NCBI GenBank assembly: GCA_964534765.1
Contig: CAZHRJ010000086.1
Location: forward strand, 1 to 13,879
Length of the DNA: 13,879 bases
Reading direction: 5' to 3'
From: CAZHRJ01 sp964534765
GTDB taxonomy: Bacteria; Lindowbacteria; 2-12-FULL-62-27
The notes under the pieces are model-generated. The model searched no databases. It worked only from the letters and a program-made list of their open reading frames with translations, and was not told the origin of the DNA. A program made the translations under genes and the position numbers. Every line of letters begins with the position of its first letter. The first letter of the stretch is position 1. This document shows, piece after piece, positions 7,137-13,800 of the stretch.

Positions 7137-7333
7137 CTTTTTTCCTCGCCGGAATCGGCGGGATGGTCAACCGTGATGTGCGCATAATACCGGCGGTTGG
7201 ATTTGGCGCAGCGGTCCGTCCAGTTGTCGAACATGCCGATGGGACTGTTTCCGTTTTTGGCCATGGCAACGCCCAGCCCGAGGATCATGGCGAGGAAAAT
7301 CGAAATGATGAGCGCGCGGCCGGCGGCGTCCAT
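7133..7333 (-). CDS. Small single-pass membrane protein
   Basis: This 66-residue protein has one hydrophobic helix (about 7-25, ALIISIFLAMILGLGVAMA) followed by a polar tail with one Cys. It could be a signal-anchor protein or, with the AMA end, a short exported peptide. It starts 3 bases after the stop of the double-nuclease gene and its stop overlaps the ComEC start, so it is almost certainly translated as part of this operon. I recognise no family. A helper or anchor for ComEC or for the nuclease is a reasonable guess from position only. Confidence 0.7.
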   Translation of the reverse strand: MDAAGRALIISIFLAMILGLGVAMAKNGNSPIGMFDNWTDRCAKSNRRYYAHITVDHPADSGEEKR

Positions 7334-7336
7334 GGA

Positions 7337-9076
7337 CTACTTCTTTTTTTTCCTTATCGAGCGCACCCACGATCCGTCCACGCCTTCTTCCAGCATCTCC
7401 GCAACCTTCGACGCCTCTTCCTGATGCATGAGAATGTGGCGGTGTTTGGTCAGGATTTCGTCGCGGAGAGGACAGACGGGCAAAAAGTCGCATCCGCCGC
7501 AGTATTTGTTGATTTTCGGGGCGAAGAGAGCAACGGCTGCCGCCATCGATGCCGTCTCCGATTTTTGGTGGGCTTCGAGCAGGGCGGCGCCGCGGCGCTC
7601 CGTCTCGGCCTCAAAGGCGTCAAGTTGGGCGTCGGTTCGGCTTGTGGAAACGTGATCGGCGAACTGCATGAAGATGAGCGTGAGGTCGCGTAGAGGCAGG
7701 CCGATTTTCCGGCATGCCCATGCGTAGAGGGTGAGTTGGAGGTCATGGTCAACCTCCTCCTGCGTTCTGATTTTTGGATCCGTCTTATAGTCGTGGAGCG
7801 AATATGTCCCGTCGTCGTTTTTGTCTATCCGGTCGATGAATCCGATCATCACGTGACCGGACGCGCCGAGCGGCAATTCGAAATATTCCTCGACGGCATG
7901 GGCGCGGCGGAATTTGCCGTCGGCCGCATATCGAGCGTGGTATTTCCGGATCCACTTTTCCGCCTGCCGCCGGAGGTCCTTTTCATGATCAACGGTTTCG
8001 AATCCGCGGCTCACCCAGCAGTCGTCGAGAAACCGGAGAAGCGTTTCGAGGGAGCCGTCGTCCTGCCGGTAATATTCCTCCATGGCGGAATGGACGGAAT
8101 GGCCGACGGCGAAAAACCATTTGGGCCGGAGAGGTTCGCGGTCGATGTAGGTTTTTTTGTAGGCGAAGGGACAATTCTCAAAGAGCGAGAGTTTGGAGTA
8201 GGACAGGCCGAGCCGATCCTCTGACTCCCGAGCCTCCCGATAGAGGGGTTTGACATCAGCCGGCCATGCGGGACAGCGGTATCGGTAATCGCACCAACTG
8301 CAGAGTACGCCCTTTTTCGCGTGAAATCTCTTTGAAGCGATGCCCCGGGCGGTGCGGCGCACGATGCGTTCGGCGTCCTTTCTGCCCCGCTCGTCAATCT
8401 CGACTTTGACCCGTTGGCCGGTTTCGAGATACCAGTATTCGAAGGCGTCGAATTGCCTGCCGAAATATTGTTCGCCCAAAATGTAGTATAGATTGGACTG
8501 AAGATCCGTTCGGACGCCGACCGGATCCACCGGCTTGTTGCCGGTTTTGTAATCGATGCAGAGCGCCTTGCCGTTGGACAGCCGGTCGATCCGGTCAACC
8601 CGGCCGACCAGTCTGCAATCGGACACCACGCCTTCGACGAACTTCTCGACGCCATCGATTTTTGATCCGGGTTCCGGCGAAAATGCCGTGAAGAAATTTT
8701 TGACGGCGGCGCGGCCGCGCGCTTTGTAGGATTCCTCATCCTCCCACGACTCGTAGCCGACCGACTCCCAATGTTGATCCAGAAGCCGGAGCGCCTGTTC
8801 TTCGGAGACGGACGATGTACCTTTCATCATTTCCTGGCCGAGATGCTCCAGGACCTTGTGGATGACCGACCCGAATGTGAGCGCGCCGGCGGGACGGCTC
8901 GTCATGCGTTTGACTACCTGAAACTCGTATTTCAGCGGACACTGAAGATACGTGGATATTTTGGAATAGGACAGGTTCGGGCCGGTCGTTGTTTTTTTGG
9001 GCTGTGGCGGGGGCCAAGGCTCCGGAGGCGGCGTTCCGCCGAGGACTTTGATGAGCAGATTTTTAATTTTTCGCAT
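7337..9076 (-). CDS. Tandem double RecB/Cas4-like PD-(D/E)XK nuclease with two Fe-S sites
   Basis: This 579-residue protein holds two full copies of a RecB/Cas4-like nuclease domain. Copy 1 (about 35-270): C46, H73 (GSVIH), D161 (GRVDRID), D175/K177 (CIDYKTG), the QxxxY motif Q193-Y197, and CSWC-x5-C (C259, C262, C268). Copy 2 (about 290-537): C302, H329, D415 (GFIDRID), D429/K431 (HDYKTD), Q447-Y451, and CGGC-x5-C (C526, C529, C535). Both active sites and both four-Cys clusters look intact. In the family these act on single-stranded DNA ends, as in AddB or Cas4. The start is uncertain: ATG at 9076 follows the SpoVG stop by 8 bases, while ATG at 9103 would overlap it and add 9 residues. Residues 13-26 form a Pro/Trp tract (GTPPPEPWPPPQPK). 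It could instead be a helicase-less AddB relative. Confidence 0.9.
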   Translation of the reverse strand: MRKIKNLLIKVLGGTPPPEPWPPPQPKKTTTGPNLSYSKISTYLQCPLKYEFQVVKRMTSRPAGALTFGSVIHKVLEHLGQEMMKGTSSVSEEQALRLLDQHWESVGYESWEDEESYKARGRAAVKNFFTAFSPEPGSKIDGVEKFVEGVVSDCRLVGRVDRIDRLSNGKALCIDYKTGNKPVDPVGVRTDLQSNLYYILGEQYFGRQFDAFEYWYLETGQRVKVEIDERGRKDAERIVRRTARGIASKRFHAKKGVLCSWCDYRYRCPAWPADVKPLYREARESEDRLGLSYSKLSLFENCPFAYKKTYIDREPLRPKWFFAVGHSVHSAMEEYYRQDDGSLETLLRFLDDCWVSRGFETVDHEKDLRRQAEKWIRKYHARYAADGKFRRAHAVEEYFELPLGASGHVMIGFIDRIDKNDDGTYSLHDYKTDPKIRTQEEVDHDLQLTLYAWACRKIGLPLRDLTLIFMQFADHVSTSRTDAQLDAFEAETERRGAALLEAHQKSETASMAAAVALFAPKINKYCGGCDFLPVCPLRDEILTKHRHILMHQEEASKVAEMLEEGVDGSWVRSIRKKKK

Positions 9077-9084
9077 GAATGAAA

Positions 9085-9852
9085 TCAGCTCTTGGGTCCC
9101 CATGGTGTTGAAGATGGTGCGGCGCCCCCTGGAGGCGGGGCACCCCAGGGCGTCGATGGTGGCGCGGGATTTGGAGCGGGCATGGACGGGGCGGAGGGCG
9201 GCGCCGGAAACGCCGCAGGCGCCGTGCCCCAAGGCGTGGATGCGGCCGATGGTTGAGAGGGAACAGCCGCCCCCGTCGCGGCGGCAGGCGAACCCCAGGG
9301 AGTTGCGGCCGGCGCTGTCGCCGCGGGCGTGGTCCATGGTGTGGCTGAAGGCGTTCCGGGCGCCGAAGTTCCCGCATACGGCGGGATGTTGATGGATGTC
9401 GCCACGGGCGACTCCTGAGTCGCGCCGGCCGGGATCGCCTCGCCTTTGAAGTACGCCTTGAGCACGGCAAATAGAGACGGGCGGCCGGAAGACGATGTGG
9501 AACCGGCGGCGGATCGCGGAAGCGGCATGGGATCCGGCGGATTTCCTGACGGGTGAACGCCCTGGGCGGCCTGGCTGTAGGTGTTCAGGACAATCGCCTG
9601 AATACGGGACCGGGCATCGGCAGTGATCGGAAAGAAATTATCAACCCATTTTCCCGTTTTCGGATCCTTTTCCGAGGGCATCGAAACCCACAACCCCTTG
9701 GCGCTGTCCTGAACCTTGAGACCCTTGACGACAATATGGCCCAGAAGAGTGATGTCAACAAACGCCCGAAGGTTTCCGGAAGGAAACATTCGCATATTCA
9801 CTTCTGTAATCAGTGGATCGCCGGTCACGTAACCGGCTGGACGGTCAGCCAT
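9085..9852 (-). CDS. SpoVG-domain protein with Pro/Ala/Trp-rich tail (short paralog)
   Basis: This 255-residue protein begins with a SpoVG domain (about 12-95): DPLITEV, FVDITLLGHIVVKGLKV, GLWVSMPSEKD and FFPITADARSRIQ follow the family pattern. SpoVG proteins are small nucleic-acid-binding regulators, usually only about 85-100 residues. Here a tail of some 150 residues follows, rich in Pro, Ala and Ser and punctuated by TPW at 171, 184, 206, 234 and 249. AGGAGG lies 7 bases before the ATG. The end overlaps the alternative start of the nuclease gene, so the two are probably coupled. The SpoVG domain and the tail segment MPAPNPAP match the longer paralog just upstream, so this looks like a duplicated copy that lost (or never had) the membrane and OB parts. 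Confidence 0.85.
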   Translation of the reverse strand: MADRPAGYVTGDPLITEVNMRMFPSGNLRAFVDITLLGHIVVKGLKVQDSAKGLWVSMPSEKDPKTGKWVDNFFPITADARSRIQAIVLNTYSQAAQGVHPSGNPPDPMPLPRSAAGSTSSSGRPSLFAVLKAYFKGEAIPAGATQESPVATSINIPPYAGTSAPGTPSATPWTTPAATAPAATPWGSPAAATGAAVPSQPSAASTPWGTAPAAFPAPPSAPSMPAPNPAPPSTPWGAPPPGGAAPSSTPWGPKS

Positions 9853-9867
9853 GGTTTACCTCCTGAT

Positions 9868-9932
9868 GAGTTTTGAGTTTTGAGTTATGAGTTTTGAGTT
9901 GCAACTCACCACTCATAACTCAAAACTCACAA
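9868..9932. repeat. Heptamer inverted repeat (GAGTTTT type)
   Basis: Five 7-base units follow one another at 9868-9902 (GAGTTTT, GAGTTTT, GAGTTAT, GAGTTTT, GAGTTGC), and the complementary arm runs to 9932. The centre GAGTTGCAACTC is a perfect palindrome, and the stem has one 4-base mismatch. It occupies the gap between the two SpoVG genes, touching the stop of the first and lying just before the ribosome binding site of the second. Confidence 0.85.
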
Positions 9933-11261
9933 CTACTCGACAACTTCAATCTGTCCCTCGTTAAAAAGCACCACAGTCGGATTGCCGAAATGCCGCTGAA
10001 CTTTGCCGGTCACCCGGACTTTTTTGCCCTTGTAGGTTGCTTTCAAATCATCAGGAAAATTTGGTTGCTGTTTTTTATAAATTTTTGCCGTGACATCGCC
10101 TTCCTCCGCGGAAAAATGCAGATACGCGACTTCCTTCTTGTCAAACGTCACATCAACAACAACGCCTTCCAGCGTGACTTTCTGGCCTTCGTAATTGGCC
10201 GCATCCTCCCATGAAATCGCATCTGTGGGCCGCGCGGCGGATGAGGTTGTAGATTTTGGGCTGGAAGAGGCGGTGAAGACTTTGCGTTTGGGCTTGTCGG
10301 ACGAGGATTGACCGGAATCACCGGCGGAGAACATTCCAACGGCGACCAGCAGGGCGCCGATGCCCACGATGCCGGTAAAAAACAGGGCGGGCCGGCGGCG
10401 GCGAAAATCTGAAATTTTTGAGGCCAATCCGCCCGCCGGGGCGCCGAGCGTGCCGGCAAATCCCGGCGCGGAGATCGGAGACCCGGGGTTGGACGGAGGT
10501 GGTCCCCACCCGGCAGGTGTTGATCCCGACGGAGGCTGTGCGCCCCATGTCGGAGCGCCTCCAGGTGGAGACGGCGGTGGCGCGCCCCAGCCGGACGGAG
10601 CGGGATCCGGCGCGGGCATGGGGGCCGGCGCCGGAGGCGCGCCCCATCCCGTCGGCTGACCGGCGGGCTGTACGGGTGATTGCGCACCGGGCGGCGGCGC
10701 ACCCCACGATGATGGTGGTGGCGTCGCGGCAGGCGCGGCGCCCCAGCCGGATGATTCGGGCGCCGGCGCGGATGCGGGGGCTCCGCCCCATGCGCTTGTT
10801 GTACCGGATTGAGCGGGGGACGGCATTCCCCACCCGGCGGCGGGCTGTTGCGCGGGAGCGGATTGAACCGTCCCGCCAAGTTTGGAAATGATCCAGGCGC
10901 GAAATCCTTGCGGGGCCTGCGCGGCTCCGGCAGCCGGAGGCGCTTTGGAAAGCGGCGATTTTTTGAATGCCGCGATCATGACCTCCGTGATGTGTTCCCT
11001 GGCGTCGGATGTGATCGGAAACACGCGGTCATGATAGGCGCCCGATTTTCGGTCTTTGTCGGCCGGCATGCCGATCCAGAGTCCCTCCGGGCCCTCAAGA
11101 ATTCTGAATCCCTTGGCGACAAACTGTCCCATGATCACCGCGTCCACATTCGCGCGGACGACATTTCCGCCGGGCGGCGCGCTTCCGCCCGATGGCGGAA
11201 AGAATGTGACCTCCGTGATAATCGAATCTCCTGTACGAATGCCTTTAGGCTGATCGGCCAT
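9933..11261 (-). CDS. SpoVG-domain protein with Pro/Trp linker, membrane helix and OB-like domain
   Basis: The protein has 442 residues. The SpoVG domain spans about 10-101 (SIITEV, ANVDAVIMGQFVAKGF, GLWIGMPADKD, VFPITSDAREHI). A linker at about 105-285 is rich in Pro, Ala and Gly with repeated GWGAPP-like units (143, 172, 186, 205, 224, 251). RRRR at 287-290 precedes one membrane helix (about 291-311). After a Ser/Lys-rich stretch, residues 358-442 resemble an OB fold (KVTLEGVVVDV, KKVRVTGKV, NPTVVLFNEGQIEVV). By the positive-inside rule SpoVG would be cytoplasmic and the OB domain outside or periplasmic, which is unusual. The ATG at 11261 has AAAGGAG 9 bases upstream; an in-frame TTG at 11270 is less likely. 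This architecture is not one I know. Confidence 0.85.
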   Translation of the reverse strand: MADQPKGIRTGDSIITEVTFFPPSGGSAPPGGNVVRANVDAVIMGQFVAKGFRILEGPEGLWIGMPADKDRKSGAYHDRVFPITSDAREHITEVMIAAFKKSPLSKAPPAAGAAQAPQGFRAWIISKLGGTVQSAPAQQPAAGWGMPSPAQSGTTSAWGGAPASAPAPESSGWGAAPAATPPPSSWGAPPPGAQSPVQPAGQPTGWGAPPAPAPMPAPDPAPSGWGAPPPSPPGGAPTWGAQPPSGSTPAGWGPPPSNPGSPISAPGFAGTLGAPAGGLASKISDFRRRRPALFFTGIVGIGALLVAVGMFSAGDSGQSSSDKPKRKVFTASSSPKSTTSSAARPTDAISWEDAANYEGQKVTLEGVVVDVTFDKKEVAYLHFSAEEGDVTAKIYKKQQPNFPDDLKATYKGKKVRVTGKVQRHFGNPTVVLFNEGQIEVVE

Positions 11262-11287
11262 TTTAGACAACTCCTTTCAAAAGATTC

Positions 11288-11388
11288 AATGTAAAATGTA
11301 AAATGGGGAACGAAAAATTAAAAACGGATTCACAAGATCAACCGCACCCGTTTTACATTCCCCATTTTACATTTTTCATTTTTCATTG
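11288..11388. repeat. Heptamer inverted repeat (AATGTAA type), copy 1
   Basis: The left arm reads in 7-base steps from 11288: AATGTAA, AATGTAA, AATGGGG, AACGAAA, AATTAAA, AACGGAT. The right arm (about 11347-11388) is its complement, so a long stem with a loop of about 20 bases can form. The last codons and the stop of the cyclase gene lie inside the right arm. The flank CCTTTCAAAAGATTC next to the left arm is shared with copy 2. Confidence 0.88.
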
Positions 11389-12047
11389 ATGTCCATTATC
11401 TCGTAAATATGCACCAAGCCCGCGCGGCCTTTGACCTTGGTCACCGGATGTTTTCGGGCGCGGACGATATTTCGGACTTGCGTGTATGTGTTCTGGCCGA
11501 CGAGGATGGCCTCGCCGTGGACGAAATCCTCGATGCGGGAGCAGATGTTGACGGTGTCGCCGATGACGCTGTAATCGCGGCGGGCCGCGCAGCCGATGTG
11601 TCCGGCGACGGCCAGGCCGGTATTGGCCGCATAGCCGACCTCGATGGCGTCCAGACCGGATTTTTTCCGGTCGGACGAAAGACTTTGAACGCGCTTTCGA
11701 ATCTCCACCGCGCATCTTACGGCGTGCTTCGCATGATCCGCCGTTTCCACCGGCGCGCCGAATATCGTCATCACGCAATCGCCGATGTATTTGTCCACCG
11801 CGCCGCCATATTCAAAAACCGTGTTGACCATCACGTCGAAATACACGTCAAGGATCGCGATGACTTCCGCCGGCGTATGCGTCTCGCTGAATGTGGTAAA
11901 CGATTTCACGTCCGCAAGAAGCACCGTGAGCTCGCACTCGCGGCCCTCAACAAGACTTCCGGCCGCATCCGCGAGTTTTCGATGCCCGGCTTCTCCGACA
12001 TACCGGCGATAATCAAACCGAATCGGGGCCGATGTAGTCCTTGTCAT
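11376..12047 (-). CDS. Stand-alone class III nucleotidyl (adenylate/guanylate) cyclase
   Basis: This 223-residue protein is essentially one class III cyclase catalytic domain. Metal-binding Asp are D46 (VLLADVKSFT) and D90 (DKYIGDCVMTIFGAP). K86 is at the base-recognition position, whose partner (Asp in mammalian adenylate cyclases, often Thr in bacteria) is S160 in YSVIGDTVN. N167 and R171 are the transition-state residues. All essential residues are present, so it should be active as a homodimer making a 3',5'-cyclic nucleotide; purine preference is likely but not certain. It lacks the sensory or membrane domains usual in this family. Its start overlaps the stop of the CARF gene by 4 bases (ATGA), so the two are made together. 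The stop codon falls in an inverted repeat. Confidence 0.93.
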   Translation of the reverse strand: MTRTTSAPIRFDYRRYVGEAGHRKLADAAGSLVEGRECELTVLLADVKSFTTFSETHTPAEVIAILDVYFDVMVNTVFEYGGAVDKYIGDCVMTIFGAPVETADHAKHAVRCAVEIRKRVQSLSSDRKKSGLDAIEVGYAANTGLAVAGHIGCAARRDYSVIGDTVNICSRIEDFVHGEAILVGQNTYTQVRNIVRARKHPVTKVKGRAGLVHIYEIMDINEK

Positions 12048-13312
12048 CGGATTGTGGGGAATGCGGCCATGCGCATGAGTTCATCGACCGGCGCGCTTGA
12101 TTCGAGAGAGGCCGACTCTTTTTTGAAGGCGTCCATCAGGGAATCCAGAGTGGCCTGCAGGGTCTGCGCGTCGGGCGCAGGCTCAAACCCAACGCCAAGC
12201 TGGGTCAATGAACGTGTGGGGTCGAGGTTGCCTTTGACCAAAGCAGGCTCGACCCCGGGTTCAAGCGCGAGAAGCAAATCCGTAGCCGATTTTCGACCGA
12301 TCGGACCCTTTCGAATGTCGATGGCGCCGCCGTCCTTCCTCAAATATTTTTTGACCGCCGCCGGATCGGGATTCATGGGGTCGATGCCGAACCGCGTCTG
12401 AAGCAAAAATTGGAGAATCATCAGGTGCAGGCGGGCGCCGCGCACCCACGCGTCAATCGCGAGACCGTCCACCAGACGGCGGCGGGCGTTCTGGTAAAGA
12501 TCGCAAATCATTTCGTGCGAGGGAACGGCCAGGGACTGATTATCGGCGATGTGCGATTGACGGCAGAGCCGGTCGAGAAAATCCCGTTTTTCGTCAAGAA
12601 CGCCGGCCGGGATGGCAAACGCGGCCAGGTTGGCCGGAGTCAGGGACGCGGCGATTTTCCTGGCGGCGGCGAAATTGAAATCATCCCAAGCCTGGAGCCA
12701 TTCGCAGACGGGCCGAAACGCCGTCAGACGATTTTTCAATTTGACCGATGGATTTCGCGCCACAACCTTGTCGATAATCTCCATCGCCAGAAGATACCGG
12801 TGGCGGTTGAAGAGGAACGTGATCAACCGCTCCTCTTCGTAGCCGAGATAATACGCGGGCGTGCGGCGGATTTTGATGTCCTCCTCGCCGGAAAAGACTC
12901 GGCCGAATGTTTCATCCCGCACGAGACTGCCGACGTACCGGAACGAACAGCCGGGAATGCACGCAGTCGCAGCCAGAGCCAATCCCACCGACATGGCCTT
13001 GGTGCCGGATGTGTAATCGACGATGAACTGCAAGTCGCGGATTCCCTTTTCTTTTTCGCGGTCCACAATCGCCACGACATTTTGAAACACCGCATTGTGG
13101 TCGTTGATGTCCGGCACCGGAACAACCTCATGCTGGCCCGGCTCAAGATACTTCTCCTGCTCCAATTTCTTGAACACGACATCCAGCGTTTTAAGGCTTC
13201 CCTGGCTGGCGAAAAAACAGACGTGGCTGGGGTTCGCCTCGTGGATCGACCGCGTGATGGCTTCGAATACGCCTTTGCCGGTTCCAATTGTTTGCAGCAT
13301 CACCTTGTACAT
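12044..13312 (-). CDS. CARF-domain protein of the Cas02710 (TIGR02710-like) type
   Basis: This 422-residue protein starts with a Rossmann-like CARF domain (about 1-150): MLQTIGTGKGV, VCFFASQGS at 31-39 and the signature DYTSGTKAMSVGLALAA at 99-115, the ligand-binding loop of CARF proteins that sense cyclic oligoadenylates made by Cas10. The rest is helical; YQNARRRLVDGLAIDAW (273-289) and the following RGARLHLMILQFL match the helical part of the Cas02710 family. A HEPN RNase motif (R-x4-6-H) is not clear: near the C-terminus, where I would expect RNxSILAHG, the sequence reads TRSLTQLGVG without His (366-375). R291-x4-H296 could be a substitute. AAAGGGG lies 8 bases before the ATG. It is coupled to the cyclase gene. 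The CARF call is firm; the effector activity is open. Confidence 0.85.
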   Translation of the reverse strand: MYKVMLQTIGTGKGVFEAITRSIHEANPSHVCFFASQGSLKTLDVVFKKLEQEKYLEPGQHEVVPVPDINDHNAVFQNVVAIVDREKEKGIRDLQFIVDYTSGTKAMSVGLALAATACIPGCSFRYVGSLVRDETFGRVFSGEEDIKIRRTPAYYLGYEEERLITFLFNRHRYLLAMEIIDKVVARNPSVKLKNRLTAFRPVCEWLQAWDDFNFAAARKIAASLTPANLAAFAIPAGVLDEKRDFLDRLCRQSHIADNQSLAVPSHEMICDLYQNARRRLVDGLAIDAWVRGARLHLMILQFLLQTRFGIDPMNPDPAAVKKYLRKDGGAIDIRKGPIGRKSATDLLLALEPGVEPALVKGNLDPTRSLTQLGVGFEPAPDAQTLQATLDSLMDAFKKESASLESSAPVDELMRMAAFPTIR

Positions 13313-13335
13313 CTCAGACCCCTTTCAAAAGATTC

Positions 13336-13434
13336 AATGTAAAATGTAAAATGGGGAATGAAAAATGTAAAACGGATTCATAGAATCGGCCGCATCCGTT
13401 TTACGTTCCCCATTTTACATTTTACATTTTTCAT
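13336..13434. repeat. Heptamer inverted repeat (AATGTAA type), copy 2
   Basis: The left arm reads AATGTAA, AATGTAA, AATGGGG, AATGAAA, AATGTAA, AACGGAT from 13336. The right arm (about 13396-13434) is complementary. It fills the gap between the CARF start and the end of the four-helix-bundle gene, and the stop codon of the latter (13431-13433) lies at its edge. This copy has the cleanest heptamer pattern of the three. Confidence 0.88.
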
Positions 13435-13790
13435 TGCTTTTCATTCTCTCTTGCCGTCTTGATGCTCTGTGCAATAATTGCGGCCAATTCTTCGCTTTCC
13501 TGGATCATACGCTTGACGCTGTCACCCGTTTCCATTTCCGCCCGTTCTGCAATTTTCAGCCAGTACCGCGACTCTTTTATTTCCTTCAATGTTATCCCCA
13601 GCTTATGCACGAAGTCTCTTTTCGATTCGGCGCCTCTTCCTTCTTCATAATTAGCGCCCGCCGATGTGCCGGAACGCAACAGCTGACCGGCGACATGCCG
13701 TCGGGCCTCCGTGCCGGTCAGCAACTCTGAAAATTTCAGTGCGCTGACGCCGAAATCGACAAACCTCTCGAATAGATCATCGCCTTTCAT
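13431..13790 (-). CDS. Four-helix-bundle protein (23S rRNA intervening-sequence / TIGR02436 type)
   Basis: This 119-residue, mostly helical protein matches the family found in 23S rRNA intervening sequences, which also includes the Avd accessory protein of diversity-generating retroelements. Visible marks are VDFGVSALKFSELL near the start, QLLRSGTSAGANYEEG (about 37-52), then AESKRDFVHKLGITLKEIKESRYWL. I chose the ATG at 13790 because GGAGGT ends 4 bases upstream; the in-frame TTG at 13802 would sit on top of that ribosome binding site. Inverted repeats of one family lie directly on both sides. The molecular role of stand-alone members is unclear; binding of nucleic acid or ribosomal RNA is a guess. 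Confidence 0.88.
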   Translation of the reverse strand: MKGDDLFERFVDFGVSALKFSELLTGTEARRHVAGQLLRSGTSAGANYEEGRGAESKRDFVHKLGITLKEIKESRYWLKIAERAEMETGDSVKRMIQESEELAAIIAQSIKTARENEKQ

Positions 13791-13800
13791 TGAGACCTCC

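Noticed and set aside
9077..9337. An upstream extension of the double nuclease into the SpoVG gene
   Set aside because: The extension is the out-of-frame reading of the SpoVG Pro/Trp tail. The nuclease fold begins after 9076; only the short extension to 9103 remains possible.
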